The notes under the pieces: model-generated | The model's database searches: none | Told to the model about the DNA's origin: nothing | Seen by the model: the letters and a program-made list of their open reading frames with translations, nothing else | NCBI RefSeq assembly: GCF_004010055.1 | Contig: NZ_RQVT01000061.1 | Location: 62,001 to 126,000, forward strand | Length of the DNA stretch: 64,000 nucleotides | Direction of reading: 5' to 3' | Source: Psychroflexus aestuariivivens | GTDB lineage: Bacteria; Bacteroidota; Bacteroidia; Flavobacteriales; Flavobacteriaceae | Made by a program: the position numbers and the translations under genes | Part shown: positions 38,009-47,953 of the stretch, piece after piece | How the letters are laid out: the number at the start of each line of letters is the position of its first letter | Position numbering within the stretch: position 1 is the stretch's first letter

Positions 38009-41000
38009 ATGAGAACAAAGTTTAGTGGAATTTTGACGCTATTATTAGCGTTTGTTGTGCAAGTCACATTTGCACAAACACAAACAGTTACTGGTTCAGT
38101 GACTGATGGAGACGGTTTACCCATTCCCGGGGTAAATATTATCGTCAAAGGGACTTCGACTGGTACACAATCTGATTTCGATGGAAATTACTCTATTGAA
38201 GCCTCTTCAGAGCAAACACTTGTATTCAAATACATTGGTTACAAGACAAAAGAGGTGAAAGTTGGAAACCAGAGTACAATTAATGTATCCTTGAAAGTAG
38301 ATACAGAAGAGCTAGAAGCTGTTACAGTGACTGCCTACCGCGGAATTCTGAAAGACAGTGATGTATCATCTGCTATTTCTACTGTAAAATCTAAATCTAT
38401 TGAGCAAGTTCCTATTGCCTCTGTAGATCAAGTTTTACAAGGTAATGTAGCTGGAGCAAATATCCGTGTGACATCTGGACAACCGGGTGCTGCTGCTCAA
38501 ACTATTATTCGAGGTAGAACTTCTCTCAGCGGTAACACACAACCACTATATGTTATAGATGGTGTTCCGGTAAGTGAAGATAACTTTAGAAGTTTAAATG
38601 CCAATGACATTGCAGATATTTCTGTATTAAAAGATGGCGCTGGAGCTGCTGCTTACGGAAGTAGAGGTGCCGCTGGTGTTATCTTAATTACAACTAAAAG
38701 AGGTAAAAGAAATTCTGGATTGAAAATTCAATACAGAAGTTTATTAGGGTCATCCGAAAACCCTTCATCAAACGTAGAAATGATGAATTCTCGTCAGCTT
38801 TTGACATTCCAAAAAAACTTATTGCCTGGAGCACAATTTGGTGATGGTCTTTCTGATGCAGAAATTGATGCGTTATCAACACAAAATAACACGAACTGGG
38901 CTGACATTCTTTTCAGAAAAGGAAGAACTGAATCTCATGAACTTGTACTTCAACAAGGAGGGGAAAATCTTTCTTCGTATACTTCTTTACAGTATTTTGA
39001 GCAAGAAGGAACTACTCTAAGATCAAAACTTCAAAGATTTTCTTTCAGAAACAACCTAGAGGGTGGAAATGATAAATTCAGTTATGGGACAAATATTAAT
39101 TTGAACTATTCTAAAAGTAACTTTGTAGTTGATGCAACAAGAGGAGGAAATACTGGAGGTGATTTGGATAACCCATTTATAACTCCTTTCGTTAGTTTAC
39201 CATACCTAAACCCTTATAACCCTGACGGAAGTCTTAATAAATTTGGAACGTTTAGATCTGGTGCATATTTAGATCAAGCTCAAACACAAATTAATTATGA
39301 TGGTGTTGCAGGTTTCCAAAACACACCTTTCATAGCTTTAAACACAGCTGAATTCAATACCGATGTTGAAAATGAATTGAGAATCGTTGGTGGTGGTAAT
39401 TTAAATTATAAATTTAATGATAACTGGTCAATTGGTGGAACTTTAGGACTAGATTACATACAATTTCAAAACTTAGCTATCGATGCACCAGAAAGCATCA
39501 GAGGTTTTAGTAGATTTGCTACTCAACCAGAAATTTTGGATGATTTTAATGGAGGAACTCAGTTTGAAAACTTTTTTAGAGATTTTTCTTTCAACACTAA
39601 TGCCAGAATAAGTTATAATAATCTATTTGATGAAAAGCATAAGGTATATGCGGATGTCTTAACTGAGTATTATTATAGCAATATTCAGAATGGTGGATTT
39701 CAAGCTTTTGGATTGAATCCTAAACTGCCAGGTTCTGGAAGCGGATTTACTGATGGTGCAGCTTTTTTCGACCCAGACCCAGAAAACCCTACAATTGATG
39801 ATAGAACTTATCCTTTTATTCCTAATGCATTTTCTTCGGAAATAGAAGAAGCACTTCTTTCATACTTTACAACATTTGGTTATTCTTATGACAACAAATA
39901 TGGGGTTGACTTTACTGTAAGAAGAGATGGTAGTTCAAGATTTAATGAAGACTACAGATGGGGTACTTTCTTCTCAGCATCGGGACGTTGGAACATAGAT
40001 AGAGAAGCATTTATGGATGACGTTGACTTTGTGAGTTCATTAAAACTTAGAGCAAGTTATGGAGAGGCTGGTAACAGAAGTATTGGTGCTGGATTTTATG
40101 CTGGATTCCAGACTCTTTCAGGAACACCAGGATACCGTAATGACCTTCAAATATCCGCTGCTAGCCTTGCTGATGAGCAAGTCCAATGGGAAACTACAAA
40201 ACAAACAAATATTGGTGTAGATTTTGGCTTGTTTGACAATAAGTTGACAGGTGCAGTTGATGTCTACCAAAAAGACACAGAAGACTTATTCTTTGCTAGA
40301 GCATTATCTGCAGCAGCAACTGGATTTACATCAACAAGTACTAACGTCGGTGACATGAGAAACTCAGGTGTTGAATTGCAAGTTTCTTACGACTTATTCA
40401 GACAATCTAGTACTAGCGATTGGGGAGTAAACATATTCTTCAACGGTGCTTATAACGAAAATGAGGTCTTAAATATTGAAAACGAAGCAGGTTTTGTTGA
40501 GGGGGGTTCTAGTGCTAGAATTCAAGAAGGCAGACGTGCATTTACTTATTTTATGCAAAGATGGGCTGGTGTAGATCCTGCTAATGGACAACCACTTTAT
40601 TTAGACGCTGAAGGTAATTTGACGACTGAGTATGATAGAGCAGCCAATGGTGTATATGTAGATAAACAATTTGACCCAGTATTCCAAGGTGGATTTGGAA
40701 CGAGTGTATCATGGAAAAACTTCTCATTAGATGCATTATTCTCTTACCAGTACGACACTTGGAAAGTAAATAGTACTTATGCACTTACAGAAGATGCTAG
40801 TTTAGCTGGTTTATTGAACGTGAATACGTCTATGTTAGATTCATGGCAAGAACCTGGAGATGTAACTTCTATGCCAGGACTACAGTATGGTGGATTAAGA
40901 GGACAAGCAGGAGATCGCTATTTAGAAGATGCATCTTTTTTGAGATTAAGAAATTTAACTATCGCTTACAATGTTGATTCTGAAATATTAGAAAAAACAA

Positions 41001-41155
41001 AAGTATTCAGTGGTGCTAGAGTTTATGTTCAAGGGACAAACTTGTTAACCTGGACGGAATGGAGAGGTTTCGATCCAGAAATTGGTGAGCTAGGAGAATT
41101 CTTTAACTATCCAACTCCAAGAGTGTATTCAGTTGGTTTAGATTTAACATTTTAA
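38009..41155 (+). CDS. SusC/RagA-family TonB-dependent outer-membrane transporter
   Basis: A 1048-residue outer-membrane nutrient importer that pairs with SusD. A signal peptide of about 22 residues ends TFAQ. Residues about 25-105 are a carboxypeptidase-like regulatory domain (TVTGSVTDGDGLPIPGVNI), then a plug domain with the SusC-type DISVLKDGAGAAAYGSRGA, then the 22-strand barrel ending RVYSVGLDLTF. It is the first gene of a four-gene set. No glycoside hydrolase, lyase or sulfatase is adjacent, so the substrate may be peptide or small glycan, which I cannot decide. Confidence 0.96.
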   Translation: MRTKFSGILTLLLAFVVQVTFAQTQTVTGSVTDGDGLPIPGVNIIVKGTSTGTQSDFDGNYSIEASSEQTLVFKYIGYKTKEVKVGNQSTINVSLKVDTEELEAVTVTAYRGILKDSDVSSAISTVKSKSIEQVPIASVDQVLQGNVAGANIRVTSGQPGAAAQTIIRGRTSLSGNTQPLYVIDGVPVSEDNFRSLNANDIADISVLKDGAGAAAYGSRGAAGVILITTKRGKRNSGLKIQYRSLLGSSENPSSNVEMMNSRQLLTFQKNLLPGAQFGDGLSDAEIDALSTQNNTNWADILFRKGRTESHELVLQQGGENLSSYTSLQYFEQEGTTLRSKLQRFSFRNNLEGGNDKFSYGTNINLNYSKSNFVVDATRGGNTGGDLDNPFITPFVSLPYLNPYNPDGSLNKFGTFRSGAYLDQAQTQINYDGVAGFQNTPFIALNTAEFNTDVENELRIVGGGNLNYKFNDNWSIGGTLGLDYIQFQNLAIDAPESIRGFSRFATQPEILDDFNGGTQFENFFRDFSFNTNARISYNNLFDEKHKVYADVLTEYYYSNIQNGGFQAFGLNPKLPGSGSGFTDGAAFFDPDPENPTIDDRTYPFIPNAFSSEIEEALLSYFTTFGYSYDNKYGVDFTVRRDGSSRFNEDYRWGTFFSASGRWNIDREAFMDDVDFVSSLKLRASYGEAGNRSIGAGFYAGFQTLSGTPGYRNDLQISAASLADEQVQWETTKQTNIGVDFGLFDNKLTGAVDVYQKDTEDLFFARALSAAATGFTSTSTNVGDMRNSGVELQVSYDLFRQSSTSDWGVNIFFNGAYNENEVLNIENEAGFVEGGSSARIQEGRRAFTYFMQRWAGVDPANGQPLYLDAEGNLTTEYDRAANGVYVDKQFDPVFQGGFGTSVSWKNFSLDALFSYQYDTWKVNSTYALTEDASLAGLLNVNTSMLDSWQEPGDVTSMPGLQYGGLRGQAGDRYLEDASFLRLRNLTIAYNVDSEILEKTKVFSGARVYVQGTNLLTWTEWRGFDPEIGELGEFFNYPTPRVYSVGLDLTF

Positions 41156-41166
41156 AAATAAAAACA

Positions 41167-42570
41167 ATGAAAAAATACTTAATTATTATATTCGTTAGTG
41201 CATTCTTTATAAGTTGCGAAGACAACTTAGATAGAATACCTGTCGATAGTTTGGTAGCTGAGACAGCTTACCAAAATCTGGAAGATCTCGATCAAGGTTT
41301 GAATGGGGTTTACACTGGTTTAAACTTGAATAACACTATTGAATTCAATTCAATTTTTACTGATAACTGTAAGATAGGTACTAACAATGGTGGACAAGCC
41401 TTAAACCTGCTTAACCAAATCTTGAATACGCAGACAAATTCAGCTGGAATTTGGAATAATAGATATCAAGTGGCTAACAGAGCTAATAGAATTTTAGCTG
41501 CGTCTGAAATCATTTCATATGATGTTAATGATCAAAGTCAAGTGAATCAATTTGAGAATATTATTGGCCAAGCTTATGCTTTGAGAGCATTTTCTCATTT
41601 TGAAATATTGACTTATTATGGTGAAGATTTATTAGACCCTACCTCTTTAGGGATAGTTTATCAAACGGAAGTTAATCAAGAAGGGCAACCACTTAGGCTT
41701 ACAATGGGTGAAAGCATTCAAGCAATCTTAGATGATTTAGATTTAGCGGAATCCTTGGTTTCAAATAATCAAACAAATAAAAGCCTTGTAACTCAAGATT
41801 TTATTACATTTGTAAGAGCAAGACTAGCTTTATATACTGGTGATTACCCAGAAGCTCAAGCTAGAGCAACTGATATTATCAATAATTATACTTTGGCGAA
41901 TCAAACTCAATATCAAGCTATGTTTAGTGGTACTGACCGTACTGAGGTTATTTTTGCTTATGAAGCTAGACAAGGATTTAATAGAAATATTGCCAACCTC
42001 TGGATTTTCACAGGTACAGGCGGTAATTTTGTTGGTATGTCAAATGAGCTTTTTGATGAATTAGCTGCTGCTGGCGATGTTAGGTTTGCAGTAAATTTCA
42101 ATCCTGATAGTGATTTAGGTGCTGGAGAGATCGGCATTAACAAATATCCAGGTTCTGGCGGGCAGTTCATAAATGACTTTAAGGTTATGAGAGCCTCTGA
42201 AGCCTATTTGATTAGAGCAGAAGCTTATGCTAGACAAAATGAATTAATATTAGCTGCAGACGATGTACAAGCTGTTAAGAACGCAAGATCAGGTAGTTCA
42301 GCCCCTTCAGCTGCTTATACTAGTGCGAACGAGGCATTAAGAGCAATTTTATCTGAAAGAAGATTAGAATTATGTTTTGAAGGTCACAGATATATCGATA
42401 TAAAAAGATATCGTCTTGACTTGAATGAAGGCCTGGAAAGAGATCCAAGAGACTGCGAAGGAAATATCCCATGTAATATCCCTGTAAATGATAGAAGATG
42501 GACATTCCCTATTCCGCAAGGAGAATTGAATGCAAATACAAATATTCAACAAAACCCAGAGTGGTTATAA
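41167..42570 (+). CDS. SusD/RagB-family surface nutrient-binding lipoprotein
   Basis: A 467-residue lipoprotein that forms the lid of the SusC transporter. The lipobox FFISC places the lipid on Cys18, followed by EDNLDRIPVD. SusD hallmarks are the N-terminal ETAYQNLEDLDQGLNG, the TPR-type AYALRAFSHFEILTYYGE, SEAYLIRAEAYARQN, and the C-terminal ERRLELCFEGHRYIDIKRY and FPIPQGELNAN. It lies 11 bases after susC and overlaps no other gene. Confidence 0.96.
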   Translation: MKKYLIIIFVSAFFISCEDNLDRIPVDSLVAETAYQNLEDLDQGLNGVYTGLNLNNTIEFNSIFTDNCKIGTNNGGQALNLLNQILNTQTNSAGIWNNRYQVANRANRILAASEIISYDVNDQSQVNQFENIIGQAYALRAFSHFEILTYYGEDLLDPTSLGIVYQTEVNQEGQPLRLTMGESIQAILDDLDLAESLVSNNQTNKSLVTQDFITFVRARLALYTGDYPEAQARATDIINNYTLANQTQYQAMFSGTDRTEVIFAYEARQGFNRNIANLWIFTGTGGNFVGMSNELFDELAAAGDVRFAVNFNPDSDLGAGEIGINKYPGSGGQFINDFKVMRASEAYLIRAEAYARQNELILAADDVQAVKNARSGSSAPSAAYTSANEALRAILSERRLELCFEGHRYIDIKRYRLDLNEGLERDPRDCEGNIPCNIPVNDRRWTFPIPQGELNANTNIQQNPEWL

Positions 42571-42575
42571 AATAT

Positions 42576-43421
42576 ATGAAAATGAAAAAAATAGTTTTTT
42601 TAATATTGCTAGCTTTTGTAGCAATATCTTGTGATAAAACAGAGTCGCCTATTTATGATCAAAATCAAACTTTGGTTTATTTTGTTGAAAATGAGGTAAG
42701 GCTTGAAGTGACTCAAGGTGTTGGAGGAGAAGTAGAAATTGAAGTAGGTGCTTCAACATTATCAAATCAAGACAGAGAAGTTCAAATTGAATTTATCGGT
42801 TCGACATTTGAAGAAAATGAAAATGAAAATTTTGATTTTGATAACTCAGTAGTAATTCCAGCTGGTGAATACACGGGGTCCTTTACAGTATCTGGTGTCG
42901 ATACTAACTTAGGTGCAGATCCTGAATTATTGGAATTCAGCTTATTAAGTACAACCGCTGAAAACACAGTTCTTAATAGCGTTGATATTGAAGTAAGCAT
43001 GCGATTGATTTGCCCTATTCCAGATGATTTCTTGGTTGGTGAGTATATGATAGAAGATGTTGCCGGCACAGTTGGTCCTGGAAATGGTACTGAAAATTTT
43101 GCATCAGGACAAATAACTATTGAAACTGGTCCAGCCTCTACACAAAGAAATTTTAATGTAGGTGTTCTTCCTGCTTTTGCTGGTGAATTTAACGTTGTGT
43201 TGGATCTATCTTGTGGTTTATTTGTATTAGAAGATGTTAACGTTGGATTGACATGTGATGGAGAAAATTCTTATATTTTCACTGCCACTACAAGCGATAA
43301 TGCTAGCACTTATGACTTGGGTGGTTCTGATGAAGAATTTATAATTAATTATATTGAAGATCCACAAGGTTCTTGTGGAGGACCTTTCCAATCTTCATTT
43401 CGTTTAACTAAAGTAAATTAA
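42576..43421 (+). CDS. Surface lipoprotein of the SusCD locus (Calx-beta-like), unknown ligand
   Basis: A 281-residue lipoprotein, five bases after susD. The signal peptide MKMKKIVFLILLAFVAISC ends in a lipobox and DKTESP, a possible surface-export signal (K near D/E). Residues about 40-150 resemble Calx-beta-like surface modules (NSVVIPAGEYTGSFTVSGVD). The C-terminal half is a beta-rich domain with paired Cys (LSCGLFVL, LTCDGE). I do not recognise a named family. The position matches SusE/SusF-like auxiliary binding proteins. A longer frame starting within susD is not used, because the ATG at 42576 yields the signal peptide. Confidence 0.72.
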   Translation: MKMKKIVFLILLAFVAISCDKTESPIYDQNQTLVYFVENEVRLEVTQGVGGEVEIEVGASTLSNQDREVQIEFIGSTFEENENENFDFDNSVVIPAGEYTGSFTVSGVDTNLGADPELLEFSLLSTTAENTVLNSVDIEVSMRLICPIPDDFLVGEYMIEDVAGTVGPGNGTENFASGQITIETGPASTQRNFNVGVLPAFAGEFNVVLDLSCGLFVLEDVNVGLTCDGENSYIFTATTSDNASTYDLGGSDEEFIINYIEDPQGSCGGPFQSSFRLTKVN

Positions 43422-43427
43422 ATAAAA

Positions 43428-44294
43428 ATGAAAAAGATATTTATAACAAGTCTTATTGCATGTTTGGGTTTATTCACTATTTCATGTGACAGTGACGAAT
43501 TCGATGATAATTTTGAAAACAATCCTGAATCAGGATGGGTTGAATTTGAAAGAGCAGTACAAACAGAAAGTCTACTTGATGGCAATACTGAAATACCAAT
43601 AACAGTTTTCCTTGAAGTACCAATAAATAGAGGAGGAACAGCAGTAAATTATAGTGTTGAAAGAGTTTCTGGAAATGGAGTTGTGAATGAAGGGAATTTT
43701 GTCTTGAACATCCCAGAAAGCACAAGAATTGGAACTATTAATTTTGATTTAGATGTTGATGCTACAGAAGATTACCAAGTTCTATTCACTATAAATAGTA
43801 CTTCAAAAGACGATGTAATCATTGGTTTACAAGGTCCTGAAGGAGAAGAAGAAACTGCTCATCCAGATGAATTGTTACTTACTGTAACAGCCCAACAATC
43901 TATATTTACTGAAAGCACTTGGGCTGTTGACTCTTCAGTTTGTTATGGAGATGGTAGTGGCGGTTGTGATCCTGCAAATTCAGGTATAAATTTAACCTCT
44001 GAAATTGAAATGACACCTGGAGCTAATCTGAATGAGTTTACAATTTCAGATATCACTGGAGGTCTATATGTTCAAGAATACGGAGCGAGTCCTAATCCTG
44101 TTGATGTTGTAGCAGATTTAGATGCTGGCACATTATCAGTAAATGCTCAACCTGACACTGTTTATGGCGGTGATGAATTCAATGGGACAGGCACTTTTAC
44201 TACTAATGATGATGGTGACCTTGTAAGTTTTGAAATCACATGGTCTAATGGTTACGGAGATTCAGGTACAAATATGTACACTATACCAGAATAA
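43428..44294 (+). CDS. Second surface lipoprotein of the SusCD locus, unknown ligand
   Basis: A 288-residue lipoprotein, six bases after its neighbour. The lipobox GLFTISC is followed by the acidic DSDEFDDNFEN, matching the acidic surface-export signals seen in Bacteroidota. Residues about 30-160 form a Calx-beta-like region (EIPITVFLEVPINRGGTAVN). The C-terminal half (about 165-288) has a Cys pair (SSVCYGDGSGGCDP) and many Gly, Asp and Thr. It has the same architecture as the preceding protein, but the pairing reads as divergent rather than a recent duplication. The function is inferred as accessory ligand binding for the SusCD importer. Confidence 0.7.
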   Translation: MKKIFITSLIACLGLFTISCDSDEFDDNFENNPESGWVEFERAVQTESLLDGNTEIPITVFLEVPINRGGTAVNYSVERVSGNGVVNEGNFVLNIPESTRIGTINFDLDVDATEDYQVLFTINSTSKDDVIIGLQGPEGEEETAHPDELLLTVTAQQSIFTESTWAVDSSVCYGDGSGGCDPANSGINLTSEIEMTPGANLNEFTISDITGGLYVQEYGASPNPVDVVADLDAGTLSVNAQPDTVYGGDEFNGTGTFTTNDDGDLVSFEITWSNGYGDSGTNMYTIPE

Positions 44295-44316
44295 TCCAAA
44301 AATCAAATAAATTTAC

Positions 44317-44348
44317 AAAGGGATTGACATACATTTGTCAATCCCTTT
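44317..44348 (+). terminator. Terminator of the SusCD operon
   Basis: A 13-bp stem (AAAGGGATTGACA with TGTCAATCCCTTT) has a six-base loop and a run of six T on the plus strand. Confidence 0.9.
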
Positions 44349-44363
44349 TTTAATACAAATAAA

Positions 44364-45104
44364 ATGGAAAAAGAAAACATAATATTTGGAATTCACAGTG
44401 TTCTGGAAGCGTTGAAGAACGATAAAGACATAGAAAAAATCATCTTGCTTAAAGACTCAAACAATTTTAAACTAAAAGAAATTGAAGGCTTGGCAAAGAA
44501 AAATACAGTAAAAATCTCTTATGTACCAATTCAGAAATTCAAAAAGTTTGAAAATTTAAATCATCAAGGAGTGATTGCTTATGCTTCACAAATAGAATAT
44601 CAAAATTTTGAACAAGTCACAGAAAAAATTTTGACAGAAACAGAAAACCCAATATTTTTATTACTCGATGGTGTCACAGATGTCAGGAATTTAGGAGCCA
44701 TTCTAAGAACTGCAGAATGTACAGGTGTAAACGCTATTGTATTACCAAAAAGCGGAAGTGCCCAAGTCAACAACGAAACCATAAAAACTTCAGCGGGTGC
44801 AGCATTCAATCTAAACATATGCAAAGTTGACCATCTGAAAGATGCGATTTTCTATCTAAAATCTTCCGGAGTTAAAACCATAAGCATCACTGAAAAAACT
44901 GAGAATTCAATCTACGACACTAAAATGAGTGAACCGATTGCAATTATAATGGGAAGCGAAGGTGTCGGAATACAACCTAGCATTTTAAAATTAACCGATG
45001 AAAAAGCGAAACTCCCAATGTTAGGAAATATAGAATCTCTAAATGTTTCTGTAGCTTGTGGTGCAGTTTTATATGAAAGTTTAAGACAAAGATTGGATTC
45101 GTAA
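44364..45104 (+). CDS. rlmB: RlmB-type 23S rRNA 2'-O-methyltransferase (SpoU/TrmH family)
   Basis: A 246-residue SPOUT methyltransferase, expected to methylate G2251 of 23S rRNA. The N-terminal substrate-binding domain begins FGIHSVLEALKND. SPOUT motif 1 is LLDGVTDVRNLGAILRTAE, motif 2 is IIMGSEGVGI, and motif 3 is KLPMLGNIESLNVSVAC, which form the knotted SAM site. SpoU paralogues are hard to tell apart, so the exact target (RlmB or a TrmH-like tRNA site) is likely but not certain. Confidence 0.88.
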   Translation: MEKENIIFGIHSVLEALKNDKDIEKIILLKDSNNFKLKEIEGLAKKNTVKISYVPIQKFKKFENLNHQGVIAYASQIEYQNFEQVTEKILTETENPIFLLLDGVTDVRNLGAILRTAECTGVNAIVLPKSGSAQVNNETIKTSAGAAFNLNICKVDHLKDAIFYLKSSGVKTISITEKTENSIYDTKMSEPIAIIMGSEGVGIQPSILKLTDEKAKLPMLGNIESLNVSVACGAVLYESLRQRLDS

Positions 45105-45111
45105 TCTGAAT

Positions 45112-45873
45112 TCAATCCTTTATATCAGGATAATGAATATCAAAATCATCATCTGTAGTTGATTGGCTAAATTCATTTTCATAAATCTCATCTTCAGGAT
45201 CCAAAGGTCGAAAATTGCCATTTTTATCAAATTGCTTCATGAACTCATCCTCGACCTCAATGGTCTTCCTTTGGTTTTGAAGAGATGAATATCTTGAAAA
45301 ATAATCAGACTTAAAAACAAAACTCAAAACAAATCCAGCAATAGAACCAGACAAATGACCTTCCCAAGAAATGCCAGGTTTACCAGGTAAAGTTCCCCAA
45401 ACCAAGCTTCCGTAAAGAAAAACAACAACTAAAGATAAAGCAACCAAGCGAAAGTTTTTTGACCGAATACCTTTGAAAAATAAAAAAGAAACTAAAAAAT
45501 ATACCATTCCACTTGCACCAATGTGATAAGAGGGTCTACCAATAACCCAGGTCAACAATCCAGTCAACAACAAACCAAAAAGTAAGGTTTTCCAACTTAT
45601 ATCTTTGTAGAAATAAAATAAACCTGCTGACAAGACGAATACAGGAATCGTATTTCGGTACAAATGTCCAATGCCGCCATGAATAAATGGAGATGTCAAA
45701 ACACCGACTAAGCCAGATAAAGATTGCGGTTTCAAACCATAAGGCGTGAAATTTAAATGAAACCTGATTTCAACCCAATAAACAATCCACAACAGGAGCA
45801 CAAAAAGTGTAGGATACAAGAGTGCTGAATAAAATGGCGCTTTATTGGTTGTAAAACTTGATTGTGACTTCAT
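45112..45873 (-). CDS. Rhomboid family intramembrane serine protease
   Basis: A 253-residue six-transmembrane rhomboid. The catalytic dyad is Ser121 in GASGMVYF and His173 in WEGHLSGSIAG. A charged, non-membrane C-terminal tail of about 65 residues follows (EVEDEFMKQFDKNGNFRPLD). The substrate is unknown. It is convergent with rlmB. Confidence 0.9.
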   Translation of the reverse strand: MKSQSSFTTNKAPFYSALLYPTLFVLLLWIVYWVEIRFHLNFTPYGLKPQSLSGLVGVLTSPFIHGGIGHLYRNTIPVFVLSAGLFYFYKDISWKTLLFGLLLTGLLTWVIGRPSYHIGASGMVYFLVSFLFFKGIRSKNFRLVALSLVVVFLYGSLVWGTLPGKPGISWEGHLSGSIAGFVLSFVFKSDYFSRYSSLQNQRKTIEVEDEFMKQFDKNGNFRPLDPEDEIYENEFSQSTTDDDFDIHYPDIKD

Positions 45874-45886
45874 AGTTTCAAAATAG

Positions 45887-45894
45887 CAAAAATA
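45887..45894 (-). promoter_or_regulatory. Putative -7 element of the rhomboid gene
   Basis: The minus strand reads TATTTTTG, matching TAnnTTTG, 13 bases before the ATG at 45873. Confidence 0.5.
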
Positions 45895-45968
45895 AACCCA
45901 AACTAAAAAACAGAATAAATGTCAGTCTTTAACTAAGATATCAAATTTAAATTCTGTCTATAAATGAT

Positions 45969-45976
45969 TATTTTTG
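45969..45976 (+). promoter_or_regulatory. Putative rarA -7 element, giving a near-leaderless message
   Basis: TATTTTTG matches TAnnTTTG and ends four bases before the ATG at 45981, so the transcript start would fall at or beside the start codon. Confidence 0.5.
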
Positions 45977-45980
45977 TAAA

Positions 45981-47258
45981 ATGAATCAACCATTAGCAGA
46001 ACGATTAAGACCTCAAAAGCTTTCAGATTACCTTAGCCAAAAACATCTTGTTGGTGAGAAGGGAACTATTTCTCAAATGATTAAAAGAGATCTTATTCCA
46101 TCTATAATTTTATGGGGACCACCTGGAATTGGCAAAACAACCTTGGCAAATCTTATTTCTAAAGAAACCAAACGAAGCTTCTTCACCTTATCGGCCATCA
46201 GTAGTGGTGTGAAAGATGTACGTGAAATCATCAATAAAGCAAAGCAAAAACAGGGACTATTTGAACAAAAAAATCCAATTTTATTCATTGACGAAATCCA
46301 CAGGTTCAGCAAATCTCAACAAGATTCACTTTTGGCTGCAGTTGAAAAAGGCTGGATTACTCTAATAGGTGCAACTACAGAAAATCCAAGTTTTGAAGTT
46401 ATACCAGCTCTACTGTCGAGATGTCAGGTTTACACTTTAAATGAATTTTCAAAAGACGATTTAGTTCGCTTATTGAAAAAAGCAATGACGGAAGATGAAT
46501 TAATTTCAAAAAGGAATATCGAGCTCAAAGAAACCACTTCCCTGCTCCGACTTAGTGGTGGCGATGCCAGAAAACTGCTAAATATTTTCGAACTTGTTGT
46601 CAATGCTGTTAGCGAAGATTCAGTTGTGATTACTAATGATTTGGTTGAAAGTAAAATTCAACAAAAAACCGTTAGATACGACAAAACTGGAGAGCAACAC
46701 TACGATATCATTTCAGCATTTATAAAGTCTATTCGTGGCAGCGATCCCAATGCTGCTGTATATTGGTTAGCTAGAATGATTGAAGGCGGAGAAGATGTCA
46801 AATTCATCGCTAGACGGCTTATTATTTTAGCAAGTGAAGATATTGGTATTGCCAATCCTACTGCTCTTATTATGGCAAATAATACTTTTCAGGCAGTAAC
46901 AACCATCGGCTTTCCAGAAGCCAGAATTGTGTTGAGCCAATGTGTCATTTATCTAGCTACATCTGCCAAAAGCAACTCTGCTTATGAAGCAATCAATACT
47001 GCGCAACAAATCGTCAAACAAACTGGTGATTTGCAAGTTCCGCTTTCAATTAGAAATGCACCGACAAAATTGATGAAAGAACTTGGGTATGGTGAAGGTT
47101 ATAAATATGCGCATAATTATGAAAACAATTTTGTTCAAACTGAATTCCTTCCTGAAGATATCAAAAATACAGTAATCTATGAACCGGCAAACAACATCCG
47201 AGAAGCACAACTCAGAGATTTTCTAAAGCAGCGTTGGACGAAAAAATATAACTACTAA
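45981..47258 (+). CDS. rarA: Replication-associated recombination protein A
   Basis: A 425-residue AAA+ clamp-loader-like ATPase (RarA/MgsA) acting at stalled replication forks. Walker A is GPPGIGKT (46-53), Walker B is LFIDEIHR (101-108), and sensor 1 is in [12 protein letters not shown]. The C-terminal MgsA-type domain begins near residue 230 ([20 protein letters not shown]). The gene stands alone, just upstream of lspA. Confidence 0.96.
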   Translation: MNQPLAERLRPQKLSDYLSQKHLVGEKGTISQMIKRDLIPSIILWGPPGIGKTTLANLISKETKRSFFTLSAISSGVKDVREIINKAKQKQGLFEQKNPILFIDEIHRFSKSQQDSLLAAVEKGWITLIGATTENPSFEVIPALLSRCQVYTLNEFSKDDLVRLLKKAMTEDELISKRNIELKETTSLLRLSGGDARKLLNIFELVVNAVSEDSVVITNDLVESKIQQKTVRYDKTGEQHYDIISAFIKSIRGSDPNAAVYWLARMIEGGEDVKFIARRLIILASEDIGIANPTALIMANNTFQAVTTIGFPEARIVLSQCVIYLATSAKSNSAYEAINTAQQIVKQTGDLQVPLSIRNAPTKLMKELGYGEGYKYAHNYENNFVQTEFLPEDIKNTVIYEPANNIREAQLRDFLKQRWTKKYNY

Positions 47259-47320
47259 AATAGAAATATAGAATTGTCAGCTTTGACATTGAAAATAGAT
47301 ATACAATTCAATAAAAACGC

Positions 47321-47328
47321 TATTTTTG
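47321..47328 (+). promoter_or_regulatory. Putative lspA -7 element
   Basis: TATTTTTG matches TAnnTTTG and lies 20 bases before the ATG at 47349. Confidence 0.5.
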
Positions 47329-47348
47329 TCTCACAAATTTAAAAGAAC

Positions 47349-47948
47349 ATGTCTCTAAAGAAAGCCAGTTTCATAATTATTATAATATTGCTGATTGACC
47401 AAATTTCCAAAATCTATATCAAAACTAATTTCATGTTAGGTGAAGAAGTTGATGTCTTGGGCTGGTTCAGAATTTTATTCATCGAAAATGAAGGTATGGC
47501 ATGGGGCGCAAAAATTCCTGGCCAACATGGAAAACTTATTCTCACATTATTTCGTCTTGTAGCAATTGTTGGAATTGGGTATTGGCTTTGGGATTCTGTT
47601 AGAAAAAAATCTCCTAAAATTCTCATTGTTTCCATTGCTCTAATTTTTGCTGGTGCAGTAGGAAATATCATCGATTCTGTGTTTTATGGCATTATTTTCA
47701 ATGATAGCATAGGACAAACAGCGACCCTTTTTGCTGAAGAGCCTTACGGGGAATTTCTGAAAGGAAAAGTTGTTGACATGCTTTATTTCCCGATGTATAA
47801 TGATATTTTACCAGAATGGATTCCAATTTGGGGAGGCGAAAGATTTGTATTTTTCGAACCTGTTTTCAATGTGGCTGACACAGCGATCAGCACTGGTTTT
47901 GGACTTTTAGTTGTGTTCAACAAACGTGCATTCCCAAAAAATAAATAA
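47349..47948 (+). CDS. lspA: Lipoprotein signal peptidase (signal peptidase II)
   Basis: A 199-residue membrane aspartic protease that cleaves lipoprotein signal peptides before the lipidated Cys. It processes proteins such as the SusD and DUF4920 lipoproteins of this window. The conserved segments are IDQISKIYIK, AGAVGNIIDSVFYG with catalytic Asp109, and FNVADTAISTG with Asp177. It is longer than the E. coli enzyme (164 residues) because of an insert of about 40 residues between the catalytic aspartates, common in Bacteroidota. A MITE-like repeat follows directly. Confidence 0.95.
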   Translation: MSLKKASFIIIIILLIDQISKIYIKTNFMLGEEVDVLGWFRILFIENEGMAWGAKIPGQHGKLILTLFRLVAIVGIGYWLWDSVRKKSPKILIVSIALIFAGAVGNIIDSVFYGIIFNDSIGQTATLFAEEPYGEFLKGKVVDMLYFPMYNDILPEWIPIWGGERFVFFEPVFNVADTAISTGFGLLVVFNKRAFPKNK

Positions 47949-47953
47949 TTATA

